The notes: generated by a model not told the origin, from the sequence alone. A DNA stretch of 39,116 nt from Sporomusaceae bacterium UBA7701 (GCA_002482545.1 DLGF01000009.1:236992-276107), one strand, 5' to 3'. Positions 24,982 through 32,312 are shown, counted from the first letter of the stretch. A program made the numbers and translations.

Positions 24982-25010
24982 ATTTTAATCTTATATGTCT
25001 AAATTGTCAA
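24982..25010 (-). promoter_or_regulatory. sigma-A-type promoter of the por-to-etf gene run
   Basis: A perfect -35 TTGACA (25005-25010) and a -10 TAAAAT (24982-24987, one mismatch) are separated by exactly 17 bp on the minus strand. Transcription would begin near 24975. The 8-bp palindrome CAATATTG (25008-25015) and a 9-bp-spaced ATTGTC direct repeat overlap the -35, a plausible operator for the divergent-in-function IclR protein encoded next door. Confidence 0.65.
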
Positions 25011-25040
25011 TATTGTCCATGGATTTTTATGCCATAAAAA

Positions 25041-25071
25041 AACAAGCGGTCCGCTAATTGGACCGCTTGTT
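25041..25071 (-). terminator. intrinsic terminator after the IclR gene
   Basis: AACAAGCGGTCC (25041-25052) pairs perfectly with 25060-25071 over a 7-nt loop. On the minus-strand transcript the stem runs straight into seven T residues (25042-25036). It separates the regulator transcript from the por promoter that lies just beyond. Confidence 0.85.
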
Positions 25072-25215
25072 ACATAAGCAAAATCTCTAGTTTACATGCC
25101 GCAATCAAATTGAAAAGTCATTTCCATTAACGCAAAAGCGCGAAGCAAGCCGTAAGCAAACCGGGGCATCGCCGCGGAAAACCCCGGCGGGCCGCATTAG
25201 GTGTAAACGCAGCCT

Positions 25216-26013
25216 TTACTGGACAGTGTAGCCCATTTGTTTCGAAATCTTGAGGGCCGCATCCCTGACCAGCAGGGAGTATTGGTTTACAACCAGTTCC
25301 ATCTCCATCGTCGAATCAACCCCGGATATGCTGATTGCCGCCACGACGCTTCCCGTATAGTCTTGAATCGGCGCGGCAACGCAGCGGACGCCCCGTTCGT
25401 TTTCCAAGTCGTCGATCGCATAGCCGTTCTCCCGCACCTTTTTTACCTCGCCCAGAAACGCCTCGGCGTCCACGATCGTCTGTTCCGTAAGCGCCGGCAT
25501 GCCCTTCATGGCGAGGAGTTCCTTGATTTTGTCGGCACTCATGCGGGAAACCAGACATTTTCCGTTCGCCGTCGAATGAATATAGTTGCGCGAGCCGACT
25601 CCCGCCGCCAATTTAATGTTGCGATGACTGTCAATTTTATCAATATAAATGATATCGCCGTTGACCTTGTCCAAAGCGGCGAGATAGATCGTCTCCTTGG
25701 TTTGCTCGTTCAGGTCCTCCATGTACTTGTGGGCATAATTCGTAAGGATTAAGTTATTCTTTACGATATTGCCCAGAGTCAGGAGACTGAAACCCAGCAC
25801 ATAGTTGCCGTCATCCTTTTCGGCCAGATACTGCCAGGCCACCAGGTTCTGGATGATCCGGTACACCGTGCTGACCGGCAATTCAATGGCTTCCGCCACC
25901 TCGCTCAGACTGAGGCCCCGCTCGTTGACCCGGCTTATTTCGTCGACGATGGCCAGGGCTCTGTTTATGGACTGGACATAAAATTTGCTGTCCATATTCC
26001 TGGGCTTTTGCAT
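25216..26013 (-). CDS. IclR-family transcriptional regulator
   Basis: The product is 265 residues. A winged helix-turn-helix covers about residues 10-75 (SINRALAIVDEISRVNERGL, LSLSEVAEAIELPVSTVYRI). An IclR effector domain follows, with SRNYIHSTANGKCLVS, GYAIDDLENERGVRCVAAPI and SISGVDSTM. AGGAGG lies 5 nt before the ATG at 26013; an ATG 25 codons earlier lacks a ribosome site. IclR proteins typically control adjacent organic or aromatic acid catabolism genes in response to a small acid. The gene is read alone, ends at its own terminator and is immediately upstream of the por promoter, so it most likely controls that run and perhaps itself. Confidence 0.93.
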   Translation of the reverse strand: MQKPRNMDSKFYVQSINRALAIVDEISRVNERGLSLSEVAEAIELPVSTVYRIIQNLVAWQYLAEKDDGNYVLGFSLLTLGNIVKNNLILTNYAHKYMEDLNEQTKETIYLAALDKVNGDIIYIDKIDSHRNIKLAAGVGSRNYIHSTANGKCLVSRMSADKIKELLAMKGMPALTEQTIVDAEAFLGEVKKVRENGYAIDDLENERGVRCVAAPIQDYTGSVVAAISISGVDSTMEMELVVNQYSLLVRDAALKISKQMGYTVQ

Positions 26014-26086
26014 ATGATCCTCCTTATCGGAAATCCGCGCCTGCATTTTCCGCGTGCGGCTTCCCGCATTATGGTTTTCAGTTTCC

Positions 26087-26116
26087 ATTTTAAATCGCTT
26101 GGACTAGTCCTTGAAA
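26087..26116 (-). promoter_or_regulatory. possible promoter and operator of the IclR gene
   Basis: On the minus strand TTTCAA (26111-26116) and TAAAAT (26087-26092) are separated by 18 bp. The spacer holds the perfect 10-bp palindrome GGACTAGTCC (26101-26110), a classical repressor position. The -35 is weak, so this is tentative. Autoregulation is common in the IclR family. Confidence 0.35.
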
Positions 26117-26253
26117 TTCCATACTTGCCGGTAAAATTCCTCCAAAAGGCCTTTGGCAATATTGGTGAGGGCGTTCGTCAGGAAGATCACCGCCGAGCGA
26201 TTGGACGAGCGGCCGCAAAGCAGGCTCCGGCGGGGAAGCCGCCAATGCAAAAA

Positions 26254-26280
26254 GAGCTATCGGCCCACAGCCGATAGCTC
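26254..26280 (-). terminator. intrinsic terminator after the NifB-like gene
   Basis: GAGCTATCGGC (26254-26264) pairs perfectly with 26270-26280 across a 5-nt loop, followed on the transcript by TTTTTGC. It lies 70 bp beyond the NifB-like stop and closes the three-gene unit. Confidence 0.85.
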
Positions 26281-26349
26281 AATCCGGTCCCGGACATCAA
26301 TCAATAAACAGCGCAGAAATTTGTCACAATAAGCAAATGAATCGCGCTG

Positions 26350-27219
26350 TCAGGACGAACAGAGGCGGACAGGCGCGCACCCTTCAGCCTCGCCGGCGCC
26401 CAGGAGCCCGGCGGCGTCGGCGCGGCACCTGCGGCAGTGGTAGATCTGGGGAAGGTAGCCGGAAACCGCCTTTCGGATGCGAGCCACCTCGGCATCCGTA
26501 GGGGGCGTGACATTCGCGAAAGGAGTGTCGTGGACGGGGATCAACGGCATGCAGTTCATAGTATCGGCGCCCCACGCCGCCGCTTTGGCGGCGATGGCGG
26601 GGATGTGAGCAGCATTGATGCCGGGCATGACGACCGTATTGATCTTGACCGTCAGCCCTCGTCTCTTGAGGGCCACAACGGCCTCCTCCTGACGGCTCAG
26701 GAGGAGTTCGGCGGCCTCAAGGCCCCGATAGGTCCGTTCATTCAGCGTGACCGAGGCGTAAATCCGCTGGCCGATATCGGGCTGAACGGCGTTGACCGTG
26801 ACCGTGACATGGGTCACGCCGGCGTCGGCCAGCTCGTCGATATGGCCGGGCAGATTCAGGCCGTTGGTGGAAACGCAGATCAGGAGCCCGGGATGGATGG
26901 CGTGAACGGCGCGCAGCGTTTGGAGCGTCCGCTCGGGATCGCAGAGGGGATCTCCCGGGCCGGCGATCCCGACGACGGCGATGTCCGATCGCCGCCGCAG
27001 AAGCTGATTCAGGTCCGCAAGGGCTTCCGCAGGCTCGAGGATGCGCCGGGTCACCCCCGGCCGGCTTTCGTTGACGCAGTCATAGAGCCGGTTGCAAAAA
27101 TTGCACTGGATGTTGCAGTGGGGCGCCACCGGCAGGTGAACCCGGCCCCAGCGGGCGCTCGCCTTTCCGTGGAAACAGGGGTGATCGTCGAGGGACCGTC
27201 GTTCCCGGGATTTACTCAT
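26350..27219 (-). CDS. NifB-like radical SAM protein without NifX domain
   Basis: The product is 289 residues. The N-terminus has HPCF (13-16) and then VAPHCNIQCNFCNRLYDC with radical-SAM cysteines C35, C39, C42, followed by VNESRPGV, all NifB signatures. STNGLNLP and the C-terminal YHCRRCRADAAGLLG (C262, C265) are also NifB-specific and correspond to the residues that hold the substrate iron-sulfur clusters. NifB makes the 8Fe-9S-C precursor of nitrogenase cofactors. Here HPCF is followed by HGKAS rather than the usual SEEAH-type sequence, so it is somewhat divergent. The start at 27219 has AGAGGAAA upstream and overlaps the preceding gene by 8 bp. No nifH/D/K/E/N is in the window; partner genes are a membrane iron-sulfur protein and a binding protein. 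Confidence 0.85.
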   Translation of the reverse strand: MSKSRERRSLDDHPCFHGKASARWGRVHLPVAPHCNIQCNFCNRLYDCVNESRPGVTRRILEPAEALADLNQLLRRRSDIAVVGIAGPGDPLCDPERTLQTLRAVHAIHPGLLICVSTNGLNLPGHIDELADAGVTHVTVTVNAVQPDIGQRIYASVTLNERTYRGLEAAELLLSRQEEAVVALKRRGLTVKINTVVMPGINAAHIPAIAAKAAAWGADTMNCMPLIPVHDTPFANVTPPTDAEVARIRKAVSGYLPQIYHCRRCRADAAGLLGAGEAEGCAPVRLCSS

Positions 27220-27988
27220 CGGATTTCCTCTTTCGGCCGAATTTGATCGCATCTACGGGACAGGTTTTCAGGCAATCGCCGCAGTTGGTGCAATTGACTT
27301 CATCGGGACGGGTTCCCATTTCGCAGCGCCGCAAACAGGCGTCGCAGTCGTTGCAGGCGCTGGTCTTGAAGACGCGGAAAAGGGCCATGCCTTTGAAGAG
27401 CTCCAGCAAGCCGCCCGTGGGGCAGGCGAACCGGCACCACAGATTGGCGATAAAGAGTCCCGCCGCCACCAGTCCCAGAACAACAAAGGTGCGGACCAGC
27501 CAATACGGGGAAGCGTGTTCGAAGGACAGGCGGAGCGAGCCCCAGAATTCGCCGACCCGGATCGGCACCATCGAGCGGGGATTGTCCAGACCGAACCAGA
27601 GCGCCAGAACGATCAGCAGCCCAAGGCCCATGCCCAGCGGGGCGAACTTCAGAACCCGGTTGCGGACGCGCAGCTTGGCAAACGACAGCTTGCCGATCAT
27701 CTGATTGACGAAACCCCCGGGACAGAGCCAGCCGCAAAACGCCCGCCCGACAAATAATACCGACAACGGGAGGAACAGCCAGAAGCCCCAGAAGTAACTC
27801 GTGATCCTTCCCCAGCAGGTGATGATCGGACAGACCTGGCAATTCACGAAAGGAACGAGAAAGGGACAGCGAAAGATGCCGTAAAAGGCCCATTGTCCCA
27901 TAACAGCCAGCATGGCCGCCTGAATGCCCCGGCGAACCTTCGGCAGAAAAAAACCGTCTGGTTTGGATATTGCTGTTTGATTAGACAT
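27212..27988 (-). CDS. NapH/NosR-like membrane-bound 4Fe-4S protein
   Basis: The product is 258 residues with about five membrane segments. It carries the paired motifs FCGWLCPGG (C85, C89) and CRFACPTGG (C185, C189) of the NapH/NosR/CcoG group. Two C-terminal ferredoxin motifs follow: C212, C215, C218, C222 and C233, C236, C239, C243. An additional cysteine group, C50, C53 and C58 in VNCQVCPIITC, lies at the end of the first membrane segment. Such proteins pass electrons between the membrane and soluble or periplasmic partners. The gene overlaps the binding-protein gene by 8 bp and the NifB-like gene by 8 bp, so the three products are made together. A redox role for the cassette is inferred. 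Confidence 0.85.
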   Translation of the reverse strand: MSNQTAISKPDGFFLPKVRRGIQAAMLAVMGQWAFYGIFRCPFLVPFVNCQVCPIITCWGRITSYFWGFWLFLPLSVLFVGRAFCGWLCPGGFVNQMIGKLSFAKLRVRNRVLKFAPLGMGLGLLIVLALWFGLDNPRSMVPIRVGEFWGSLRLSFEHASPYWLVRTFVVLGLVAAGLFIANLWCRFACPTGGLLELFKGMALFRVFKTSACNDCDACLRRCEMGTRPDEVNCTNCGDCLKTCPVDAIKFGRKRKSDE

Positions 27989-28838
27989 CTTTTACCCCCA
28001 GCTTTTCGATCAAAGTCCGCCCCTTGGCGGAGGCGGCGGGGATGAAGCCATGCCGGTCGAAAATTGCCTGGGCCTCATCGGAGCAGATGAAATTCACGTA
28101 GTCGTCGGCCAGGGCGCGATCCTTGGCGTACTTCATCACCCCGATGGTAAAGGTCAGCGGGCCGGGCGGAAAAAGGGCCTCGGGGATGGGAATGACCTCC
28201 ACTTTCCCGGCGAATCTGTCCATGCGGGTCAAGCGCCTTTCCACGATGGAAGCAGCGCCTTCGCCGCTTATGATTTGCGGCATCATCTTGATGACACAGC
28301 TTTCTTTCTCGATCGTGTTTTTGAGAACCGCCTGGTCGACGCCGGCTTTTTTGAGAATGCCCATGACGGCGTCTCCGCCCGGAGGAGAAGCTCCCAGGGG
28401 CAGAATGACCCGCACCCCTGGTCGGGCCATATCTTGAACGGTTTGGATCTGGGCGGGGTTCCCGAGGGGGGTGATCAAAACGTACTCCGTAAAACACAGG
28501 GGCCGGAAATAGAGCATTTTACCGGCAGTTCTCAGGTTTTGGGCCAATTGCAGCACCCGTCCGGCGAAGACCTCGGTGACGGCCCCGCCCAGCAGCGACT
28601 TCCCCAGCGCGGCCGCGAAAGCCCCCGTATAATTGATCTGGACGCCGTTTCGCTGCTCATACAAGCCGTTAGCCTCCATGAAGGCCTCGGACAAGCCTCC
28701 GCAGGACCATACTTGCAGCGAATCCGACTGGAAACGCCCCGCGGACAGCAGGCCGGGCGCCAGGGCCGCGGCAGCGAGGGAAGCCACGGCGGTCTTGAGG
28801 AAGGCTCTCCTCTTTACTCCATCTTTTTTGGGTTCCAT
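27981..28838 (-). CDS. Tat-exported ModA-like substrate-binding protein, no ABC partner
   Basis: The product is 285 residues. The N-terminus has a twin-arginine signal (KRRAFLKTAVASLAAAALAP, R10-R11). The mature part resembles molybdate/tungstate-type binding proteins: VWSCGGLSEAFMEA, GGAVTEVFAG, YVLITPLGNPAQIQ, DMARPGVRVILPLGASPPGG and a late YVNFICSDEAQAIFDRHGF. AAGGAGC precedes the ATG. Export by Tat is unusual for this fold and would suit a protein folding or loading a cofactor before export. No ABC permease or ATPase adjoins; the next genes encode a membrane iron-sulfur protein and a NifB-like enzyme. The ligand is unknown: oxyanion, metal complex or small organic. Confidence 0.8.
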   Translation of the reverse strand: MEPKKDGVKRRAFLKTAVASLAAAALAPGLLSAGRFQSDSLQVWSCGGLSEAFMEANGLYEQRNGVQINYTGAFAAALGKSLLGGAVTEVFAGRVLQLAQNLRTAGKMLYFRPLCFTEYVLITPLGNPAQIQTVQDMARPGVRVILPLGASPPGGDAVMGILKKAGVDQAVLKNTIEKESCVIKMMPQIISGEGAASIVERRLTRMDRFAGKVEVIPIPEALFPPGPLTFTIGVMKYAKDRALADDYVNFICSDEAQAIFDRHGFIPAASAKGRTLIEKLGVKDV

Positions 28839-29153
28839 GATTAGCTCCTTTCGTCAGAAACAGTTTACCGAAAGCAATAAGGCCAAAATAGAGAAATCCT
28901 GCAATAGGCATAAGAAAAGCCCATGAGGGATAACTGATCTTGACGGCCGGACAAATCGCAGGCGTTGCCGCATCACCGTCGTCAACCCGGCGCCAATCGG
29001 AAATTCAACCGTCAATCAGTATGCTTCATCGGCAATATGTAGTTCAATGCCTGCAAAAGATAGAAACTGGGACCTGTCAAACCAGCTGCATTGTTTCGAG
29101 CAAATATTAATGAAATGAATATAAGATCATTATTTTTTTTATAAACTTTTTAA
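28839..29153 (-). other. long 5' leader of the Tat-binding-protein unit
   Basis: About 310 nt separate the predicted transcription start (near 29147) from the ATG at 28838. No known riboswitch class was recognised. The segment 29045-29093 folds plausibly into an outer stem and inner hairpin (listed separately). A short hydrophobic frame near the ATG has no ribosome site and is not called. Confidence 0.5.
29045..29093 (-). promoter_or_regulatory. possible structured RNA element in the leader
   Basis: CAATGC and GCATTG (29045-29050 and 29088-29093) can close a 49-nt element. Inside it CTGG (29067-29070) pairs with CCAG (29082-29085) around an 11-nt loop. The closed-stem-plus-inner-hairpin layout is what a small cis-regulatory RNA would look like, but it matches no class I know. 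Confidence 0.3.
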
Positions 29154-29182
29154 ATTATAGCATGAATTCCTTATTTCGACAA
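29154..29182 (-). promoter_or_regulatory. sigma-A-type promoter of the Tat-binding-protein/NapH/NifB unit
   Basis: A perfect -10 TATAAT (29154-29159) lies 17 bp from TTGTCG (29177-29182, 4 of 6) on the minus strand, inside an AT-rich stretch. It is the only good promoter between the ChaN-like terminator and the binding-protein gene. Confidence 0.6.
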
Positions 29183-29325
29183 TAAAGGTGCTAAACTCTG
29201 ACACCCTTAAACATTTAATACGCAATCAATCAATTATTTCATTGAAAAAAAGCTTCAGTAATCTTTTTGCCTATTTATCTGCCTAAGCCTGCACTTTTTT
29301 ATATGTTGCGTTCCGCAAAGAAATA

Positions 29326-29361
29326 ATCGGGAGAGTTCGCATGGTTGCGGACTTTCCCGAT
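29326..29361 (-). terminator. intrinsic terminator after the ChaN-like gene
   Basis: A 16-bp stem (29326-29341 with 29346-29361, two G-T wobbles, 4-nt loop) is followed on the transcript by TATTTCTTTG. It lies about 30 bp past the ChaN-like stop and ends the haem locus. Confidence 0.75.
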
Positions 29362-29392
29362 CGCAGACAACCCCAGGCTGTGAGAAAGGCTC

Positions 29393-30274
29393 TTAGCGTG
29401 TCAAAAAGACAAGGATATCGCCGGCATCTTGCTGTTGTTCGAGGCAATCGGGCGCATCAGCCAGATTTTCGACATAAACGGGAGCGACAACAGCCACTTT
29501 CAAAGCCGGAGCGAGCAACTGCAATTTTTCCACGACCCCCAGCCGCCCCCGGCTGTGGAAATCGCCCTGGTAGTGAGCAATCTTATAATCAGGCCTTAAG
29601 TGGTTGTAGCGGGCGATTTTTTCGGCCATCGCGTCGTCCTTCAGGCATTGCGCCCGGTAATAATTCTCCAGCCGGTTCCGGTCGACAGGCATTCGGGCGC
29701 TGTTGGCAGAGTCGGTCATATAGGCCATGAACTTCTGCCGGTATTTCCCGGGCGGCGCGCTGTGCACCGCCGGCAGGTAAACCGCCATTTCCGCAGCAAC
29801 TTTGTCCAGGGACCCTTCCCTGGCATACTGGGCGGCCAGGGGCCGGGGGATATTGGCGGCCATAACCGGCAAAGAACGGGCTCTGGCAAACTCCACCAGC
29901 GGCCGGTACGCCTCCCGATAATTCTTCCAGGGACGGGACTTGGCCAAAAACTCCTGTTCCGTAATCCGGCCTGCCAAATAAGCGTCGAGCTGGCTCTGCG
30001 CATCCTGTTCGAACATCTCCAAAGACACGGCCAGCTTGGGCTGTCTTGCGTAAAGCTCGGTCAGCAGGGCCAATTCCAGGCGGTGCAAAACGGCATTATC
30101 GTGATATTCGCCGAATACCAGCACATCATAGCGGCCGAGCAGCCCGGCCGCTTCCCCCACCGTCACCGGCCGGCCGGCGGCGGTGTAAAGCCGATACGCC
30201 GGCCCGGCCTGAACCCCGCCGGTCATGGCCAGAAAAAGCAGCAGCGCCGCAAGGGTTTTGTACAGGCTCGCCAT
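29393..30274 (-). CDS. ChaN-family haem-associated protein
   Basis: The product is 293 residues with an N-terminal signal peptide (LLLFLAMTGGVQAGP). The ChaN/TIKI-like fold is indicated by LVFGEYHDNAVLHRLELALL near residue 52, SLEMFEQDAQ near 84 and a C-terminal IAHYQGDFHSRGRLGV with histidines. ChaN proteins bind haem or iron at the cell surface and are often linked to haem receptors. There is no lipobox cysteine, so it is probably periplasmic or signal-anchored. The start overlaps the receptor stop by one base (TAATG), so its translation is coupled to that gene. Confidence 0.8.
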   Translation of the reverse strand: MASLYKTLAALLLFLAMTGGVQAGPAYRLYTAAGRPVTVGEAAGLLGRYDVLVFGEYHDNAVLHRLELALLTELYARQPKLAVSLEMFEQDAQSQLDAYLAGRITEQEFLAKSRPWKNYREAYRPLVEFARARSLPVMAANIPRPLAAQYAREGSLDKVAAEMAVYLPAVHSAPPGKYRQKFMAYMTDSANSARMPVDRNRLENYYRAQCLKDDAMAEKIARYNHLRPDYKIAHYQGDFHSRGRLGVVEKLQLLAPALKVAVVAPVYVENLADAPDCLEQQQDAGDILVFLTR

Positions 30275-32268
30275 TATATTTTGAAAAGCACGCCGGCCCG
30301 GAAGATGGAGCCCAACAGGTTGAGCTCGTCGTCTTTCTTGTTGAAAATATTGTCAACACCGATATAACTGCTGAAATTATCATTCCATTTTTTATTGACC
30401 GATACGTTCCACAACGAGTAGGTTTTGTGGATATCGCTGCTGGATGAATACAGATAGTCCTTCCGCCACTCGTTCCATAACACCGCGCTGATGCCATTCT
30501 CGCGAATGTTGTCATAATGCAGCTGCACCGTTCCCTGATGCTTGGACCGGCCTTCCAGCCGCTGCCCGCCCGTGCCGGTGGCGTCGAGATAGGTGTAATT
30601 TACCTTGAGGGTAAGCTTATCGCTCAAATGCCGGCCGATCTCGAACTCCACGCCGTCGATGTCGGCCCTGTCTTCATTCAGATAGACCGAATCCATGCGG
30701 ATGAGCGGCGGCAGCCCCGGACGCGGCGTAATCGTCCGCGTGGTGCGGGTCGTAATCAGGTCGGTAACATCATTGACAAAATAGCTCAGTTTGCCGAAGG
30801 TGTTGCCCTTTTCGCCTTCAATGCCCAGTTCATAGCTGGTGGATTTCTCCGGCTTGAGATCGGGATTGCCGGTTACGTGCACGACTATGCCGCCCATGAT
30901 CTTGGTCATTTCCATGTACATGTCGTCCAGCGTCGGGGCTTTGAAGCCCTTGCCCACGTTTGCCTTCAGGCGAAAATTGTCATTCATCTTGTAGGTCACG
31001 CCCAGTTTGGGGCTGACATTGCCGGAGAATCGGTTGCTGTCGTCATAGCGCAGCGAAGGAATGATCAGCAGGCGGTCGCTGACCAGCCACTCATCCTGCG
31101 CGTACAGGGCGGAGTAGTCGATGTCGGCTTCCGAGCCTTGCTTGGTTACGTCGCCGTAGGTCAGCGTGTAGGGATTTTTGCCGGTGCCGATCCTCGTGCC
31201 CCGGTATTCTTCGTTGCGCAATTCGCCGCCCACGGTCAAGAGGTGCCTGTCGCTGAGCTGGGCCGACTGGTGTCCTTCCAGCGTCCAGGTTTTGCGCTCG
31301 GAGACGTCGAAGTCGACCAGCTTGCCGTTGCTGGTTAAAAAGCCCCTGTTGTCTTTGTCATGTTCGCCGTAATAAGCCCGCAGCTGATAGTCGCCGCTTT
31401 TGGTCTGGCCTCGCAGGCCCAGGCTGTATTGATTACGGGTATTCTCGTAGCGGTCGTTGCGCAGGGCCCCGCTGGTCTCGATGCTGCGGCCGTTCAATTT
31501 CTCGCTCAGCCGGTTTACGGAAATATCCAGATGTTGATCGGCCGCCAATTCGTAGCTGCCTTCCAAATTGATATCTTCGCGGCGGCCGAACTGGTTTTTG
31601 GTGGTATTGTCGGCATTGGTGTAAGCATCGGTATCGGTCCGGTCGGCGCTGATGATCCAGGACCATTTATTTTCCTTGCCGGTGTCATAGCGGAAGAAGT
31701 AATTGTTGCCGCCGACATCGCTCCTGTCGCTGTAGCGCCTGGGGCTGAGGGAAAAGGTGAATTCTTCCTTCTGCGGCTTGCGGGTGATGATATTGATCAC
31801 GCCGCCCAGAGCGTCCGAACCGTACAGCGAACTGACCGGCCCCCGGACGATTTCGATCCGCTCGACATTGGCCATATTGATGCGTTCCAATTCATAGGAA
31901 TTGGCGGTGGAATAACTGCCTTCCGAAACCAGCCGCTTGCCGTCGATCATGATCAACGTGTGCCTCGTCGACATGCCCCGCACCGTAACACTGCTGCCGG
32001 CCATGGCCGGAGTGCCGACATTGATGCTTGTGGCCATTTTTAAGGCATCGGCTAAATTATGGGCCCCGATTTTGTCCAGGTCTTCCCTGGTGATGATTTC
32101 TACGGCCGAAGGCGTTTCTTTGACCTCCTGCTCGGTCCGGGTGGCCGTTACCAGCACGTCCCGGGTGTTGGCCGTCTCCTCGGCGGCGCAGACCGGCATG
32201 GCCAAAGCGGTCAGTACCGACATGCCCAGCAATGTCAGACTCTTTTTCCTGTTGACTGATTTGCGCAT
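30274..32268 (-). CDS. TonB-dependent outer-membrane receptor, haem/siderophore type
   Basis: The product is 664 residues. A signal peptide ends near AMPVCAAEE, followed by a TonB-box-like DVLVTATRTEQEV. The plug domain (about 45-155) includes SAVEIITREDLDKIGAHNLA, MIDGKRLV and the IEIVRGPVSSLYGSDALGGV and INIIT segments. The rest is a beta-barrel with GKGFKAPTLDDMY and NPDLKPEKSTSYELGIEG. The chain ends VLFKI rather than the more usual terminal Phe/Trp. AAAGGAG precedes the ATG, and a terminator lies just upstream of the gene. With the adjacent HutW-like enzyme the ligand is most likely haem. Its presence shows that the organism has an outer membrane. Confidence 0.93.
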   Translation of the reverse strand: MRKSVNRKKSLTLLGMSVLTALAMPVCAAEETANTRDVLVTATRTEQEVKETPSAVEIITREDLDKIGAHNLADALKMATSINVGTPAMAGSSVTVRGMSTRHTLIMIDGKRLVSEGSYSTANSYELERINMANVERIEIVRGPVSSLYGSDALGGVINIITRKPQKEEFTFSLSPRRYSDRSDVGGNNYFFRYDTGKENKWSWIISADRTDTDAYTNADNTTKNQFGRREDINLEGSYELAADQHLDISVNRLSEKLNGRSIETSGALRNDRYENTRNQYSLGLRGQTKSGDYQLRAYYGEHDKDNRGFLTSNGKLVDFDVSERKTWTLEGHQSAQLSDRHLLTVGGELRNEEYRGTRIGTGKNPYTLTYGDVTKQGSEADIDYSALYAQDEWLVSDRLLIIPSLRYDDSNRFSGNVSPKLGVTYKMNDNFRLKANVGKGFKAPTLDDMYMEMTKIMGGIVVHVTGNPDLKPEKSTSYELGIEGEKGNTFGKLSYFVNDVTDLITTRTTRTITPRPGLPPLIRMDSVYLNEDRADIDGVEFEIGRHLSDKLTLKVNYTYLDATGTGGQRLEGRSKHQGTVQLHYDNIRENGISAVLWNEWRKDYLYSSSSDIHKTYSLWNVSVNKKWNDNFSSYIGVDNIFNKKDDELNLLGSIFRAGVLFKI

Positions 32269-32312
32269 ACCACAACTCCTTTACTTGATTTTATGGACAA
32301 TAAATAATAAAA

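Larger units (their letters stand above)
24741..25215. other. 475-bp AT-rich control region between porC and the IclR gene
   Basis: This spacer is far more AT-rich than its surroundings between about 24760 and 25040. It contains the por promoter (24982-25010), a long near-perfect palindrome in the por leader (24854-24889) and the terminator of the regulator gene (25041-25071). No protein-coding frame is convincing. Confidence 0.7.
26014..26349. other. 336-bp intergenic region upstream of the IclR gene
   Basis: The region contains a possible promoter for the regulator (26087-26116) with a perfect palindrome in its spacer, and the terminator of the NifB-like unit (26254-26280). Otherwise I see nothing in it. 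Confidence 0.6.

Noticed and set aside
25161..25190. CCGGGG/CCCCGG inverted repeat just downstream of the IclR stop.
   Set aside because: Short arms, long loop, no T-run; the true terminator is at 25041-25071.
28669..28911. Short hydrophobic minus-strand frame starting MPIAGFLYFGLIAFGKLF just before the Tat-binding-protein gene.
   Set aside because: It looks like a membrane helix but has no ribosome site and runs out of frame into the binding-protein gene, where its sequence becomes low-quality. It could be a remnant but is not supported as a gene.
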